This document shows, piece after piece, positions 17,434 to 27,212 of a stretch of DNA of 64,000 nucleotides. Numbering within the stretch: position 1 is the stretch's first letter; each line of letters starts with the position of its first letter. The DNA comes from JAICKM01 sp038228295 (GTDB lineage: Bacteria; Chloroflexota; Chloroflexia; QHBQ01; JAICKM01), in NCBI GenBank assembly GCA_038228295.1, contig JBBRPH010000015.1:26102-90101 (forward strand), read 5' to 3'. Below the pieces are notes generated by a model. That model worked only from the letters and a program-made list of their open reading frames with translations. It searched no databases and had not been told where the DNA came from. The translations under genes and the position numbers were made by a program.

Positions 17434-18606
17434 TTACTGCGGCTGTTCCGCCGAGCGTACACTCTCGCCGGACCGGCCGGCGATGCGGGCCTGGCCGGCG
17501 GCGCGGGCACGGCGGCGGCGCGATTCGCTGAGGCCGATACTGCCGAGTAACGCGACCAAGATCAGGCCGAAGATGCCGAAGCCTAGTACACCGGGCATCT
17601 CACCGGCGTAGGTGTGCATACTATCCAGTTGGAACCAAGTGACCAGATAGTTCACGCCGATAAACGTGACCATCACTACCGCAAAACCGGCTAGGGCCAT
17701 CCAAGCCACCGTGGTGCCGCGCCAACCGCGTTGCACCCGCACATGCAGGAAAGCCGCGTAGCAGAGCCAGGTGATCAGAGCCCAGACCTCTTTCGGATCC
17801 CAGCTCCAGGCTTTCGACCACGCGCTTTGCGCCCAATACGCGCCGGTGATCAACAGCAGTGTCTGGAAGGGGAAGCCGACTGTCACGGCGCGGAACATAA
17901 ATTCGTCGGTGGCCGCCAACGAGGGCAGCACATTCGTCCAACTACCGACTTGGTGGTATTTCAGCAGATACATGATCGCTGCGCCCGCCGCCACGGCAAA
18001 GCAACTGTAGGCGATGATCGCTTGCGAAACATGGATTGGTAGCCAAGTGGACTGTAGCGCAGGCACCAAGGGCTTGACCGCTTTGAGGTCGCCGGGGATC
18101 AACAGTAGTGCATAGGACTGGATCAAATAGACGAACAGCAGCACAAACGGGCCGACACTGCGCGTCTTGAGCCACAGTTCCCCGATTAGCAGGTAGGCTA
18201 GCGAAATGCCGAAGGTTAGCATCAAGCAGATTTCGTAGAGGCTCATATAGGGAATGTGGCCGCTGCTCTCGCCGCGTAGGACTAAGGAGATGCCTAGCAG
18301 CACTACTCCGGCGACGGTGAGGCCCGCACCCAGGCGGCCGAACAGGCGTGCCGCGCCGGCCATCGGCACGGCGGCACTCTCGGTGACGACGGTTAGACTA
18401 CCGCCGCGTGCGCCGGCTGCGGCGGTCGCAAAGACGGGCTGAATGCCGCCGAAGTCCACCGCTTCGCGGGCGATCACCTGGCGCCGTGACAGTTGCGTCG
18501 CCCCGGCGATCAATAGACCGATATACGCCATGAACGCCCCAAAATAGCAGAACCACGAGAGCGTGGTCAGTGTCAATTCGTCTAGCCCCAACAACGTGTA
18601 TGCCAT
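17434..18606 (-). CDS. ccsA: Cytochrome c biogenesis protein CcsA (haem exporter/ligase subunit)
   Basis: 390 residues from ATG 18606, chosen because GGAGGGGAG lies just upstream; the longer frame to 18741 lies inside resB. About eight membrane helices. The periplasmic haem-handling block is present (SWDPKEVWALITW, a WWD-like domain), together with conserved His residues, as in CcsA/CcsB of system II. With ResB it moves haem across the membrane and ligates it to apocytochrome CXXCH motifs. It follows resB by 4 bp. Confidence 0.92.
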   Translation of the reverse strand: MAYTLLGLDELTLTTLSWFCYFGAFMAYIGLLIAGATQLSRRQVIAREAVDFGGIQPVFATAAAGARGGSLTVVTESAAVPMAGAARLFGRLGAGLTVAGVVLLGISLVLRGESSGHIPYMSLYEICLMLTFGISLAYLLIGELWLKTRSVGPFVLLFVYLIQSYALLLIPGDLKAVKPLVPALQSTWLPIHVSQAIIAYSCFAVAAGAAIMYLLKYHQVGSWTNVLPSLAATDEFMFRAVTVGFPFQTLLLITGAYWAQSAWSKAWSWDPKEVWALITWLCYAAFLHVRVQRGWRGTTVAWMALAGFAVVMVTFIGVNYLVTWFQLDSMHTYAGEMPGVLGFGIFGLILVALLGSIGLSESRRRRARAAGQARIAGRSGESVRSAEQPQ

Positions 18607-18610
18607 AGCG

Positions 18611-20266
18611 TTAAGACTCCCCTCCAGCAGCGGCGACCGCAACCCGACCGCCGGTATCCGTTGCACTGTGATCAGCTTCCCCGGTCGCTTTGACCAAGTA
18701 ATCGCGGGCGCGTAAGGCCAGTTTCTCGAACTCGGCTTCAAAGGTGATTTTATTTTTCTCGGCCAACCCGGCCAGCGTTATATCGCAGCGCACCGGGTCG
18801 CCGGCCACCGGCGCAATTCGCACCCAGCAGCGGGTGAAAGTGATGTAAAGCGACAGCGCAAAGCCGATGGTCATGATCACGAACCAGAAGGCAATTGGAC
18901 TGAGGCCGTAGTCTTCCGCAATCTCCATCACGGTGGCGGTGTTACGGCCAAACTGGAACTGTAGGCCCGGCAGGGCGGCAATGGTCAGCGGTCCCTGGCG
19001 CGGGATAAAGTCGCGGTAGACCGGCTTATCAAACTGCTTGCCGACAAACGCCTGCACAAACAGCGCCGGGTTCTCGTTGTCGCCGCGTGGGGTGTTGGTG
19101 TAGTTGCTCACCTGCAGCGTCACTGTGTCCTGGCCGGGTCGCTTGATCTGCACCAGGTCCATCGGCAGCCCATCGCTGTCTTTTTGGCTGAATTGCATCA
19201 AGCGTGGTTGTAGCGCATCGGCCGTAGGATCGTTAATTGGTCCGGCTTCGCCCATCGCGTTGGTCGGTAGGGCGTGCCCGCCCGCATCGAACGCCCGGAA
19301 GTCTGCTACCTCTTGATATTGCACCAGGAAAAAGTTAATGTCTTCATAGCGCAGTGGATCGTTGACGCGGATCGTCTTTTTCACCACATCCTGACCGCCG
19401 CGCGTAATCGTCAGGTCACACCAGTACTCTTTGACATCGTTCGATCCGGCGAATTTTTCGATGCGGAAATTAGTCTGGCGCACAGTGAAATCGGTGCCGT
19501 GCCCCAGTTTGAGCGGTTGACCGGGGGCCATAAACACCGACTGTTCGCGCCAGCCGACCTGAGTAAGCCCCGCAGCAGTGATGATTAGCAGCACCAGCGC
19601 AGCGTGGCTAAAAAATGTGACCATCTTCGACCAGCGATCGCGGTCGGCATAGAGATACACCTCACCGGAGGGAGCCGTTTCCTCCAGCACACGGTAGCGG
19701 CTACGCTTGAGCGCGCTAGTGAGCGTGGCGGCGGCGGCGGCCGGGGCCAACGGTACGCCGCTGAATTGCGCCCGCTCGTTCAGACTGTTAAGGAACGCTT
19801 CGCTGCTCCGTACTGTCTGCGGGTTGATCAGGCGCAGTGTCGGCCCCCAGCGATTAAGTGTGCAGATGATGATACTGTAACAGATCAACACGATCAGCAG
19901 GCGGAACCAGAAACTGTTGTAGAGGTCGAACAGCCCGGTCCACTCCATGACGCCGGTCGCCGCGCCGAAGCGCACTTGCGCGCGGCTCATAAAATCAGCA
20001 TAATCTAGCGGGAAATTACGTAGGCCGGGGCTGATCTGCGGCAAAATGGTACCCAGCGTGGTAGCCGCCGCCAGGATTAAAATTAGTACTACAGCAAAGC
20101 GCACCGAGCAAAAAAGGTTCCAGGTGGACTCGAACACGTCACGGCGCGGTCCCTGGTGCTGGGTGGTTGCTTTTGGCGGTGGCGGTGGCGACCCTTTGGT
20201 GCGGCGAACAGCAGGTGCTTGGGTCGTAGCCCTCAACGTCGCGTCTGGTTTAGCAGTGGGTGTCAT
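18611..20266 (-). CDS. resB: ResB/Ccs1-like cytochrome c biogenesis protein
   Basis: 551 residues from ATG 20266; a TTG at 20278 is an alternative. A Pro/Lys-rich head precedes three N-terminal membrane helices, a large outward domain and a fourth helix near the C-terminus, as in ResB/Ccs1. Recognisable blocks are FCSVRFAVVLILILA, LGTILPQI and WFRLLIVLICYSIIICTLNR. It partners CcsA directly downstream. A strong promoter lies 60 bp upstream. Confidence 0.9.
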   Translation of the reverse strand: MTPTAKPDATLRATTQAPAVRRTKGSPPPPPKATTQHQGPRRDVFESTWNLFCSVRFAVVLILILAAATTLGTILPQISPGLRNFPLDYADFMSRAQVRFGAATGVMEWTGLFDLYNSFWFRLLIVLICYSIIICTLNRWGPTLRLINPQTVRSSEAFLNSLNERAQFSGVPLAPAAAAATLTSALKRSRYRVLEETAPSGEVYLYADRDRWSKMVTFFSHAALVLLIITAAGLTQVGWREQSVFMAPGQPLKLGHGTDFTVRQTNFRIEKFAGSNDVKEYWCDLTITRGGQDVVKKTIRVNDPLRYEDINFFLVQYQEVADFRAFDAGGHALPTNAMGEAGPINDPTADALQPRLMQFSQKDSDGLPMDLVQIKRPGQDTVTLQVSNYTNTPRGDNENPALFVQAFVGKQFDKPVYRDFIPRQGPLTIAALPGLQFQFGRNTATVMEIAEDYGLSPIAFWFVIMTIGFALSLYITFTRCWVRIAPVAGDPVRCDITLAGLAEKNKITFEAEFEKLALRARDYLVKATGEADHSATDTGGRVAVAAAGGES

Positions 20267-20325
20267 AGGGCGGTGCAATCGGCTTTCACGGTCGGCAAGG
20301 GCGGGATAGTAGACTTCCCAACTTA

Positions 20326-20355
20326 ACTATACCACTCGCGTCGAAGGGTTGTCAA
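20326..20355 (-). promoter_or_regulatory. Promoter of resB-ccsA
   Basis: Minus strand TTGACA (20355..20350), 18-bp spacer, TATAGT (20331..20326) with a TG extension. Confidence 0.65.
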
Positions 20356-20398
20356 TACACGATCCCTAGCTAGGACATTAACGCTGCGTTAAAAACAG

Positions 20399-21757
20399 CT
20401 AGCGGCACTGCCCCATCGGCGGGGCGGTGGGGCTGAGAGCCGCTTGTGTAGCGGTCACTTCCAGGCCGCCGGCTGTGGCAAGCCCATTCGGTTCGACAGA
20501 GGGCGCACCACCCGGCAACGCGCCTTCTATGCTCGGCGTGGCCTTGAGGAAGATCCGTGTGTTCCCGTTGGGCGTGACAGTCGGTTCGGGAGTTAACACC
20601 GTACCGGGGCGCAGCGCAGCGTATTTGCCCCGACCGAAAAACCAGTCCAGCATCAGCTTAGCTTTCGCCTGGATTAACACCAAGTGCTTGTCTTCGCCTT
20701 GCTCGGATACCATTGTGCTATCGATCTGCGCGGTGTAGATGTCACTCTGCTTGATATCGCCCGCTAATTGCGCGAATGCTGCTTGCTTATCAAGCGTAAT
20801 ATTCGTCTCGATGCTGTTGCCCAACTGCTCCAAGAGACTGGGATATTTAGGCAGCATATTCACTTCCAGCACCTTGTCGCGCACGGCGCGGATCACTTGC
20901 TGTTGGCGCCGGGCCCGGCCGAAATCGCTGTCGGCGTGGCGGGTGCGAGCGTACTCTAGCGCCTGCTCGCCGTTCAGATGTTGACAACCGGCATCGAAGT
21001 GGATTTTGATCGTGCTGTTGTAGGGGCCGGGATAGCTGTCGTCGTCTAGCGGTTGCGGGATATAAACATCAATACCGCCGATCTCGTCAATCACTTTCTG
21101 GAAGCCATCGAAGTTGATCGCGGCGTAATAGTCTATCGGCACCTTAAAGAAGTTTCGCACAGTCGGCAGAGCTAGAGTGGGCCCGCCGCCAGGCAGCTTC
21201 TCATACTCACCAAAGAAATAGGCGGCATTGATTTTCTGCAAGCCGTGGCCGGGTACGGCCACCTGCAAGTCGCGGGGAACGCTCAGGATACCGGCGGTTT
21301 TAGCTTGCGGATCGAGGCTGATGATGATCAGCGTGTCGCTACGGGCGGCTTCGTTGCCCAGTTCGGCGCGGTTGTCGGTTCCCAGCAGCAAGATATTGAT
21401 GCGGCCCGCCGACAACGCCTCGGTGGGTTCCGCTATAGAGGTTGGGCGCGGAGTCCAAGTTGGTTCGCCCGGTAGCGGGGTGGGGAGCGGCGGCTCGGTC
21501 GGTGATGCGTACAGGATCGCTTCCGCTGTTACGGTTGCCGGGACTAGGGTTGGAACACTATGCACTCCTCGGCCTGTCTCAAACACCAAAATGGGATAAA
21601 GAATCCGCCCCACATACACCAAGCCGGCCAGCAGCAGCAATCCTACAACCGCCGTTAGCGGGCGCGGTAGGCGCCGCAGGTGTTTCGCGGGTATGATAGT
21701 CGGTCCTATGGCCGGTGGCGGTGGTCCACCCCCGGCAGGTACTTGGGCTTTATCCAT
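20399..21757 (-). CDS. LytR-CpsA-Psr family phosphotransferase
   Basis: 452 residues from ATG 21757. One N-terminal membrane helix (about 30-52) leads to a Pro/Thr-rich linker and an LCP domain: INILLLGTDNR, RSDTLIIISLDP, GILSVPRDLQV, KINAAYFFGEY and the arginine block EYARTRHADSDFGRARRQQ. LCP enzymes transfer glycopolymers from undecaprenyl phosphate to peptidoglycan on the outer face. A Pro/Thr-rich tail follows. It lies 107 bp downstream of the transglutaminase gene. Confidence 0.92.
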   Translation of the reverse strand: MDKAQVPAGGGPPPPAIGPTIIPAKHLRRLPRPLTAVVGLLLLAGLVYVGRILYPILVFETGRGVHSVPTLVPATVTAEAILYASPTEPPLPTPLPGEPTWTPRPTSIAEPTEALSAGRINILLLGTDNRAELGNEAARSDTLIIISLDPQAKTAGILSVPRDLQVAVPGHGLQKINAAYFFGEYEKLPGGGPTLALPTVRNFFKVPIDYYAAINFDGFQKVIDEIGGIDVYIPQPLDDDSYPGPYNSTIKIHFDAGCQHLNGEQALEYARTRHADSDFGRARRQQQVIRAVRDKVLEVNMLPKYPSLLEQLGNSIETNITLDKQAAFAQLAGDIKQSDIYTAQIDSTMVSEQGEDKHLVLIQAKAKLMLDWFFGRGKYAALRPGTVLTPEPTVTPNGNTRIFLKATPSIEGALPGGAPSVEPNGLATAGGLEVTATQAALSPTAPPMGQCR

Positions 21758-21864
21758 GCAGTCCGTCCTGCGTCGTGCCCGCCTCCAGCTAAGGGATCGA
21801 GTCGGATACACGGTGCTTATTCGTAGATGGCTCCGTCCTATGCAAGAAACGCGCCGTCTGTCGC

Positions 21865-24468
21865 CTAGCGGTTGCGTAGGCGGCGGGCTTCGGCCATACG
21901 GCGCAGCAGACGGTTGCGAAGACCGGCCCAGGCGCGGGCCAACTGCTGCTGCTCAGCGCGGTCGGGTTGGTGGCGCCCGTAGCGTTCCTGCACATAGGCT
22001 TGGGCAATCGGTCCGATCAAGTCGCGGGTGCCCGGCACTTCGCGGCTGACCCCTTCGGCAAACTCAAACGGCGTGTCGGAGGGGCGGGCACGCAGACCTA
22101 CCCACCAAGCCAACCGCAGCAGGCGATCATAATATTGCACGCCCCCCAACACTAAGCGGCCGCTCGCTACTGCCTGGCGCTGCACCCGGTCGCGCACCAA
22201 CAGCAGCCCCGCCGTCGCCAGCAACAGCGCCAGGAATCCGAAGCCCCAGGGATTGCCGCCGGCATCGGAGCCGATGATCGCTGCCGCGCCACCCACTGCG
22301 GTCGGTGATACTTCAGGGTCGTTGGCGTTCGGGTCATGTGTCGGGCGAGCGCTGGGGGTCGGTGAGCCGGTGGGTCCTGGGGTGCCGGCTTTCGCATCTG
22401 TGCTTGCGGGTCGCTCGATTACCACCTGCGACGGGGTCGGTTCAAATTGCACCCAGCCCGCGTTAGGGAAGTAGACTTCCGGCCAAGCGTGCGCCGATGA
22501 CTCGCGGATCATCCACTCTGTTGCATCGGCATTTGCTTCGCCGGGCGCAAAGCCCGCCGCCTCCCGTGCCGGGATGCCCAGCACGCGCAGTAGCATCACC
22601 ATCGCCGTGGAGTAGTGTTCGCAGTAGCCTTCTTTGCCGTCGAACAAGAAATAATCTACATAGTCGCGTCCGGACGGCGCCGGTGTGATGTGGGTATTAT
22701 AGGTGTAGTTCTTGCGGAGATAAGTTTCGATAGCCGCTGCCCGGTCATAATCATTGGTTGCTTGGGCACTATCCACGATTTTGTGCGCCAACTCGCGCAC
22801 GCGCACAGTCAGCGACGGCGGTATCTCTAAATAGCGGTCGCGCACCCAAGTGGGATAATCACGCCCGCTGGTGCGTAGCGCATCTTGCGAAGCCCCGCTG
22901 ATCTGCGCTTGGATTGTGTATTCTTGATTGGGCGGCATTTTGGTGGTGCTGTGCAAGGCTCCCAAATCGTCGTATTCCGGCACCGTGCCGCCCGCACTCA
23001 CCTTAAAGGTAAAATCGGAGTTCAGGATGATGGTAGCAGCAACGCCGCGATCCCGCAGTTGACTGATCTGAGCGTTAATATCGCCTTCCTTGCTAGTGCG
23101 GCTCAATACCAACTGGGCCAGCGCATCAGGGTTGCCGGCGGGGAGCGGTTCACCGCCTACCTGTGGTTCGGCTGCCTTGCGCCCATAGATCGCTAGTGCC
23201 TCCCGTCGCGCATCGGCAACTAGGCTCAGCAGTGGGCGCAGTTCGATAGGTGCGCTATCTGGGTTGTCGCGCGGGATAAGATAGAAACTGCTCAACTGAT
23301 GCCAGGAGACATCTAAGCGCGCGGGAATATTGACCGCCGCAGGTCGTAGCGGCGTGAAGATGATATTGTCGCGCGGATGCACCACTTGGACTGTGGCGGT
23401 GACGGATCGGCGCAACGTGTCGGCGATTTGTAGGGGCTGATTGGCTTCCAGCACCACGCTGGGTGGCCCGCCGCGCCCGCGGAACGTTTGGTTGGCGGTC
23501 GTTGTCCAGCTTCGCCCATTGAACGAGTCATAGGTTTTGGCTTGCCAGTAGAGCCGCTCTGGGCTGATGACGTGCAAGGCCACCGTGTCCCCCAAGTTCA
23601 GCGAGCCGCCTAGCGCGAACGAGTCATTAAAGGTGGAGTAGCCGAAGTTACCGCTGCCGGCCACCCCAGCGAAGGCGTTGCTCCAGCGATTTTGCAACGC
23701 TTCCCACGGGCCGTTAATATTGTTCCAGGCGGTGTTCATCATCTCGTTGGCGGCAGGCCGTGGTAACACTCCCATACCGAGCGTCACCACGATAGCGAAA
23801 ATGCCGGCCACACGCAGGAAGTTACCGCGCAGCCCCGGCGAGTAGTTGACCCGTTCGCGCTCCCAGCGTTCCTCATGCTGTAAGATGTTGAACTGCACCA
23901 TCAGTACCAGCGCGGTCAGCACAAACAGCACAAAATAGAACTCTAACGCCGCTGCCGAGTAGGAGAGATTAACCAACAAAGCCAGCGCGTTAGGGATCAG
24001 TGCCCACCACAGGGCGCGTGAGCGGAAGACGAACCAAGTGGAGGTATAAGCTAGTAGCCAAGCCAGCACCGCCAGCAGCAGGATGAAGAGCGGCAGATCG
24101 TCGCTCATGCCGCCGTCGAGCAGCGTCTTGACCCAGACAAAGCCGCGCACCAACAAATCCTGCACCCGGTCTTGAATGGTCAGCAGGCGCGGGTCGTCCA
24201 GCAGCGTCGAAGTCTCCCACAGGATCAGCACAATGCCGGTCAGCGTGCCGGTCAGGTGCAGTAGCAGGCGCGGCACCCCACGTACCTTGCTCAATATGAG
24301 CGCCGTCACCATACCGGCCAGCGTGATCGGCGTGAGGATAAACAGATCATCGGACCAGCCGGCACGTTGCACCGACCAAATGACACTAAACAGCAACAAA
24401 GCGACCAAGCCGACCGTCAGCCAGCCTTCGCGCAATCGGAACATCTTGGTCATCGGCGTTTGCGACAT
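21865..24468 (-). CDS. TgpA-like membrane transglutaminase
   Basis: 867 residues. Six or so N-terminal membrane helices, a large outward region, a transglutaminase core (GYCEHYSTAMVMLLR, SSAHAWPEVYF, GWVQFEPTP) with the catalytic Cys and His, a Pro/Thr-rich stretch, a further helix (about 730-750) and a DUF4129-like cytoplasmic tail. The third acid in the usual FDPTP position is Glu here. TgpA-type proteins usually travel with MoxR and DUF58 genes, as they do here, separated by a 320-bp gap. Confidence 0.9.
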   Translation of the reverse strand: MSQTPMTKMFRLREGWLTVGLVALLLFSVIWSVQRAGWSDDLFILTPITLAGMVTALILSKVRGVPRLLLHLTGTLTGIVLILWETSTLLDDPRLLTIQDRVQDLLVRGFVWVKTLLDGGMSDDLPLFILLLAVLAWLLAYTSTWFVFRSRALWWALIPNALALLVNLSYSAAALEFYFVLFVLTALVLMVQFNILQHEERWERERVNYSPGLRGNFLRVAGIFAIVVTLGMGVLPRPAANEMMNTAWNNINGPWEALQNRWSNAFAGVAGSGNFGYSTFNDSFALGGSLNLGDTVALHVISPERLYWQAKTYDSFNGRSWTTTANQTFRGRGGPPSVVLEANQPLQIADTLRRSVTATVQVVHPRDNIIFTPLRPAAVNIPARLDVSWHQLSSFYLIPRDNPDSAPIELRPLLSLVADARREALAIYGRKAAEPQVGGEPLPAGNPDALAQLVLSRTSKEGDINAQISQLRDRGVAATIILNSDFTFKVSAGGTVPEYDDLGALHSTTKMPPNQEYTIQAQISGASQDALRTSGRDYPTWVRDRYLEIPPSLTVRVRELAHKIVDSAQATNDYDRAAAIETYLRKNYTYNTHITPAPSGRDYVDYFLFDGKEGYCEHYSTAMVMLLRVLGIPAREAAGFAPGEANADATEWMIRESSAHAWPEVYFPNAGWVQFEPTPSQVVIERPASTDAKAGTPGPTGSPTPSARPTHDPNANDPEVSPTAVGGAAAIIGSDAGGNPWGFGFLALLLATAGLLLVRDRVQRQAVASGRLVLGGVQYYDRLLRLAWWVGLRARPSDTPFEFAEGVSREVPGTRDLIGPIAQAYVQERYGRHQPDRAEQQQLARAWAGLRNRLLRRMAEARRLRNR

Positions 24469-24788
24469 TTGCCAATCCTATCCGCTGTGTTCCCTAGTCG
24501 GGCGGCCGGGCTAGGCCGCTCAGCCTACTCGCCGCTCCCAGCGTCGGTAACATATTCCATTTGATGGTCTGCAATCCAGTAAAGGAGCCTGCCGCGAATA
24601 CGGCCGCGTCTAGTTTGCCGACCCTTAACCCTATAAGCCCTGCCGCGCCGGCGTTCCATAGGTTCTCGGCTAAAGGAAAAAAGCCCTGGTGGCAACTTTC
24701 CTACTATAAACAGTAAACGGTCGGATCAGAGCAAATAGTTCCCTACTCTCGTCTCAACCGACGCACCTATCCAGGCGGCTATAGCCGG
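24469..24788. other. Gap between the transglutaminase and DUF58 genes
   Basis: No gene is seen. On the minus strand a short GCC-ACCA-GGGC hairpin is followed by six T (about 24679-24695), a weak terminator candidate. TTTATAGT near 24703-24710 could be a -10 box but has no properly spaced -35 box. Confidence 0.3.
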
Positions 24789-26105
24789 CTAGCGGAGGCG
24801 GCCGTGCGCCATTTCTTTGGATAGCGCCAATTCGAGCTGATCGTCGCGTTTGACTAGGTAGCTCGGCACGTCTACCGCCGCTAGAGCACCTACTGTCAGC
24901 AGTGAAGTCTGCGCACTGCCAAAGGTGCTAGGTTCGATCAACACCGCCGTGGCCCGGCTGCCGCGTATCCGCACTTGGTGTAGTGCCGTGATCCAGCCCT
25001 CAGCGGTCGAGGGTGTCACCACGATCAGTGTATCGCCTCGGCCAAAATTGGTACTTTGCCGCAGTAGCAACTGCGCCAGCGGCAGCGGATCGTCGGCCCG
25101 CGCTACCGCCAGCGCCCGCAAGATCTTGATCACTTGACGGGCCCCACGATCCGGGGGGATCAGCAAGGGGTGGCCTGCGGTCGCCAGCAAGCCCACTTGG
25201 CGATCCTGGCCCAAGAAGTGGGCGGCCAGTGAGGCGGCGATAGTTACAGCGTATTCTTCCGTTTCCGGCTCTAGAAAGATCGGCGTGAGTTCGCCCGTAT
25301 CGGCCAGCGCATCGGTGCCGCGCAGGTGCAGCATCTGGGTATTGCCGGCGGGCCGCACACTCTCACCCGGCGCACGCGGTGCACTCAGGTGGACTGTGCG
25401 ATCCAGATCCACCACAATCCAGATATTGCTAGTCGGGTCTAACTCAAACTCTTTAACCATCAACCGGCGCTGGCGGGCCGTGGCTCCCCAATGGATGCGG
25501 TTAGTGGGATCGCCCACGACATAGTCGCGAATGCCGCTAGCGTTGGGCGTAATGGAGAGTGCCCGTCCGCGTACTTGGCTGCCGCCCGGCAGGTCGCCCA
25601 CGGGTAAACCGAAAGCCGCTAAGTCCACTGTCGCCGGATAGACCAGCAGTTCGCCCATCTCCGGTACGGTACGCCAGCTGCGGAACAAGCCGAAAGGGTC
25701 ACCTGAAACGGCGGTTAGCGGGCCAAGTTGATACAGCCCTCGGCGGCGGGTTAGCGTACGCACCCGCCAGCGTTTTGCGCCTAAACTGCGAATCGAGATT
25801 ACCGCAGCCGCCTGATGGCCGGGCAGCGTGGAATGGTCGCGCACTTCTACCCACAGCTTGGGAATGCTACTGCCGTTGCGTACGCTGAACGTCTCCTCGA
25901 ACACATCCCCGACCTGCGCTTGGCGGCGTGGCGACTCCCTATGGATGTCGAGTGCGCTGAGATTGATGCGTGCCCAAAACCACGAGCAGACTAGCACTGC
26001 ACTCAACACATAGCTCAGGTAATAGAGCAATTTCAGTCCGGTGGCCAGCGCGGCAATATACAGGACGATAGTCAGAAGCAGCAGACGGAAGGCATTGGTA
26101 TTCAT
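24789..26105 (-). CDS. DUF58 domain protein
   Basis: 438 residues. Two short N-terminal membrane segments (about 5-40) are followed by the DUF58 core: ASGIRDYVVGDPTNRIHWG, TARQRRLMVKEFE and a von Willebrand-like strand IWIVVDLD. DUF58 proteins work with MoxR ATPases in assembly or maturation of membrane complexes. It starts 6 bp after the moxR stop, so the two are an operon. Confidence 0.9.
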   Translation of the reverse strand: MNTNAFRLLLLTIVLYIAALATGLKLLYYLSYVLSAVLVCSWFWARINLSALDIHRESPRRQAQVGDVFEETFSVRNGSSIPKLWVEVRDHSTLPGHQAAAVISIRSLGAKRWRVRTLTRRRGLYQLGPLTAVSGDPFGLFRSWRTVPEMGELLVYPATVDLAAFGLPVGDLPGGSQVRGRALSITPNASGIRDYVVGDPTNRIHWGATARQRRLMVKEFELDPTSNIWIVVDLDRTVHLSAPRAPGESVRPAGNTQMLHLRGTDALADTGELTPIFLEPETEEYAVTIAASLAAHFLGQDRQVGLLATAGHPLLIPPDRGARQVIKILRALAVARADDPLPLAQLLLRQSTNFGRGDTLIVVTPSTAEGWITALHQVRIRGSRATAVLIEPSTFGSAQTSLLTVGALAAVDVPSYLVKRDDQLELALSKEMAHGRLR

Positions 26106-26111
26106 AGCTGG

Positions 26112-27077
26112 TTAGCGGGCGCCCCCGGCGGTCCCCCCACGCACCCCCGGCACCGGCAGCCGGCGCAATATGTCGCCCACCAATGCGCCCACATCCGTGT
26201 TTTTGATGCGCGCGGTCGGGCGCAAGATGATGCGATGGGCCAGCGTGGCTTCGGTTAGTGCCTTCACATCATCGGGAATCACATAATCGCGGCCTTCGGC
26301 GGCGGCGCGCGCCTGTGCGGTGCGGTAGAGCGCTAGCGACCCACGCGGGCTGGCGCCCAGGTACACATCGTCGTGTTTGCGCGTTGCTTCTACAATCGAG
26401 ATGATATATTCGCTGATGGAGCGATCCACGTAGACTCCACGCACCGCCGCCTGCGCGGCGATTAGATCGCCGGCTTCGATCACCTGGGTCAGTGTGTCAA
26501 GGGGGTGGCTCTGCTGCTGGCGGCCCAGCATTTCGATTTCGTCGTTGCGTGCCGGATAGCCGAGTTGCAGCCGTACCAGGAAGCGATCCAACTGTGCTTC
26601 GGGCAGTGGAAAGGTGCCTTCGTATTCAATCGGGTTCTGGGTTGCCAGCACAATAAAAGGGTCGGGCAGCGGATAGGTCACACCGTCTACGGTGGTTTGA
26701 TGCTCTTCCATCGCTTCCAGCAGCGCGGATTGCGTTTTCGGCGTGGCGCGATTAATCTCGTCGGCTAAGACAATCTGAGCCATGACCGGTCCCGGTCGGT
26801 ATTCAAAATCACCGTTCTTTTGGTTATAGATGGATACGCCGGTCACGTCGGTCGGTAACAGGTCGGGGGTGAATTGGATGCGCTTGAAGGTGCAGCCGAT
26901 AGAGCGGGCAATCGCTTTCGCCAACATGGTCTTACCTACGCCCGGCACATCTTCGATCAGTACATGACCCCGACACATCAGGGCAAGCAGGGTTAGTTGG
27001 ACCTCGGCGTGTTTGCCGACAATTACCGCTTCCACGTTACGGCCAACTTGTTCGGTTATGGTGCGGACATCTACCAT
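26112..27077 (-). CDS. MoxR family AAA+ ATPase
   Basis: 321 residues from ATG 27077, where TAGGAGAA stands 9 bp upstream; the frame runs open to 27164. Walker A is EDVPGVGKTMLAKA, Walker B VLADEINRA, sensor 1 VLATQNPIE, and LPEAQLDRF is typical of MoxR. It is thought to act as a chaperone-like remodeller with DUF58 partners. A terminator 60 bp upstream separates it from the sigma factor operon. Confidence 0.93.
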   Translation of the reverse strand: MVDVRTITEQVGRNVEAVIVGKHAEVQLTLLALMCRGHVLIEDVPGVGKTMLAKAIARSIGCTFKRIQFTPDLLPTDVTGVSIYNQKNGDFEYRPGPVMAQIVLADEINRATPKTQSALLEAMEEHQTTVDGVTYPLPDPFIVLATQNPIEYEGTFPLPEAQLDRFLVRLQLGYPARNDEIEMLGRQQQSHPLDTLTQVIEAGDLIAAQAAVRGVYVDRSISEYIISIVEATRKHDDVYLGASPRGSLALYRTAQARAAAEGRDYVIPDDVKALTEATLAHRIILRPTARIKNTDVGALVGDILRRLPVPGVRGGTAGGAR

Positions 27078-27130
27078 TCGCTCGGTTCTCCTAGCTATAG
27101 CAACACCGGCGCAGCGGCGGGCGGCCGCAC

Positions 27131-27160
27131 AAATAAACGCCCGACCGATGGCGGTCGGGC
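27131..27160 (-). terminator. Terminator of the sigma/anti-sigma transcript
   Basis: Perfect 9-bp stem GCCCGACCG-ATGG-CGGTCGGGC followed on the minus strand by GTTTATTTG. It is a convincing intrinsic terminator between the putative anti-sigma gene and moxR. Confidence 0.75.
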
Positions 27161-27212
27161 ACACAATCGTTCTACTCTATAACGACAGTGCGTGGCAAGG
27201 TGGATTGGCCGG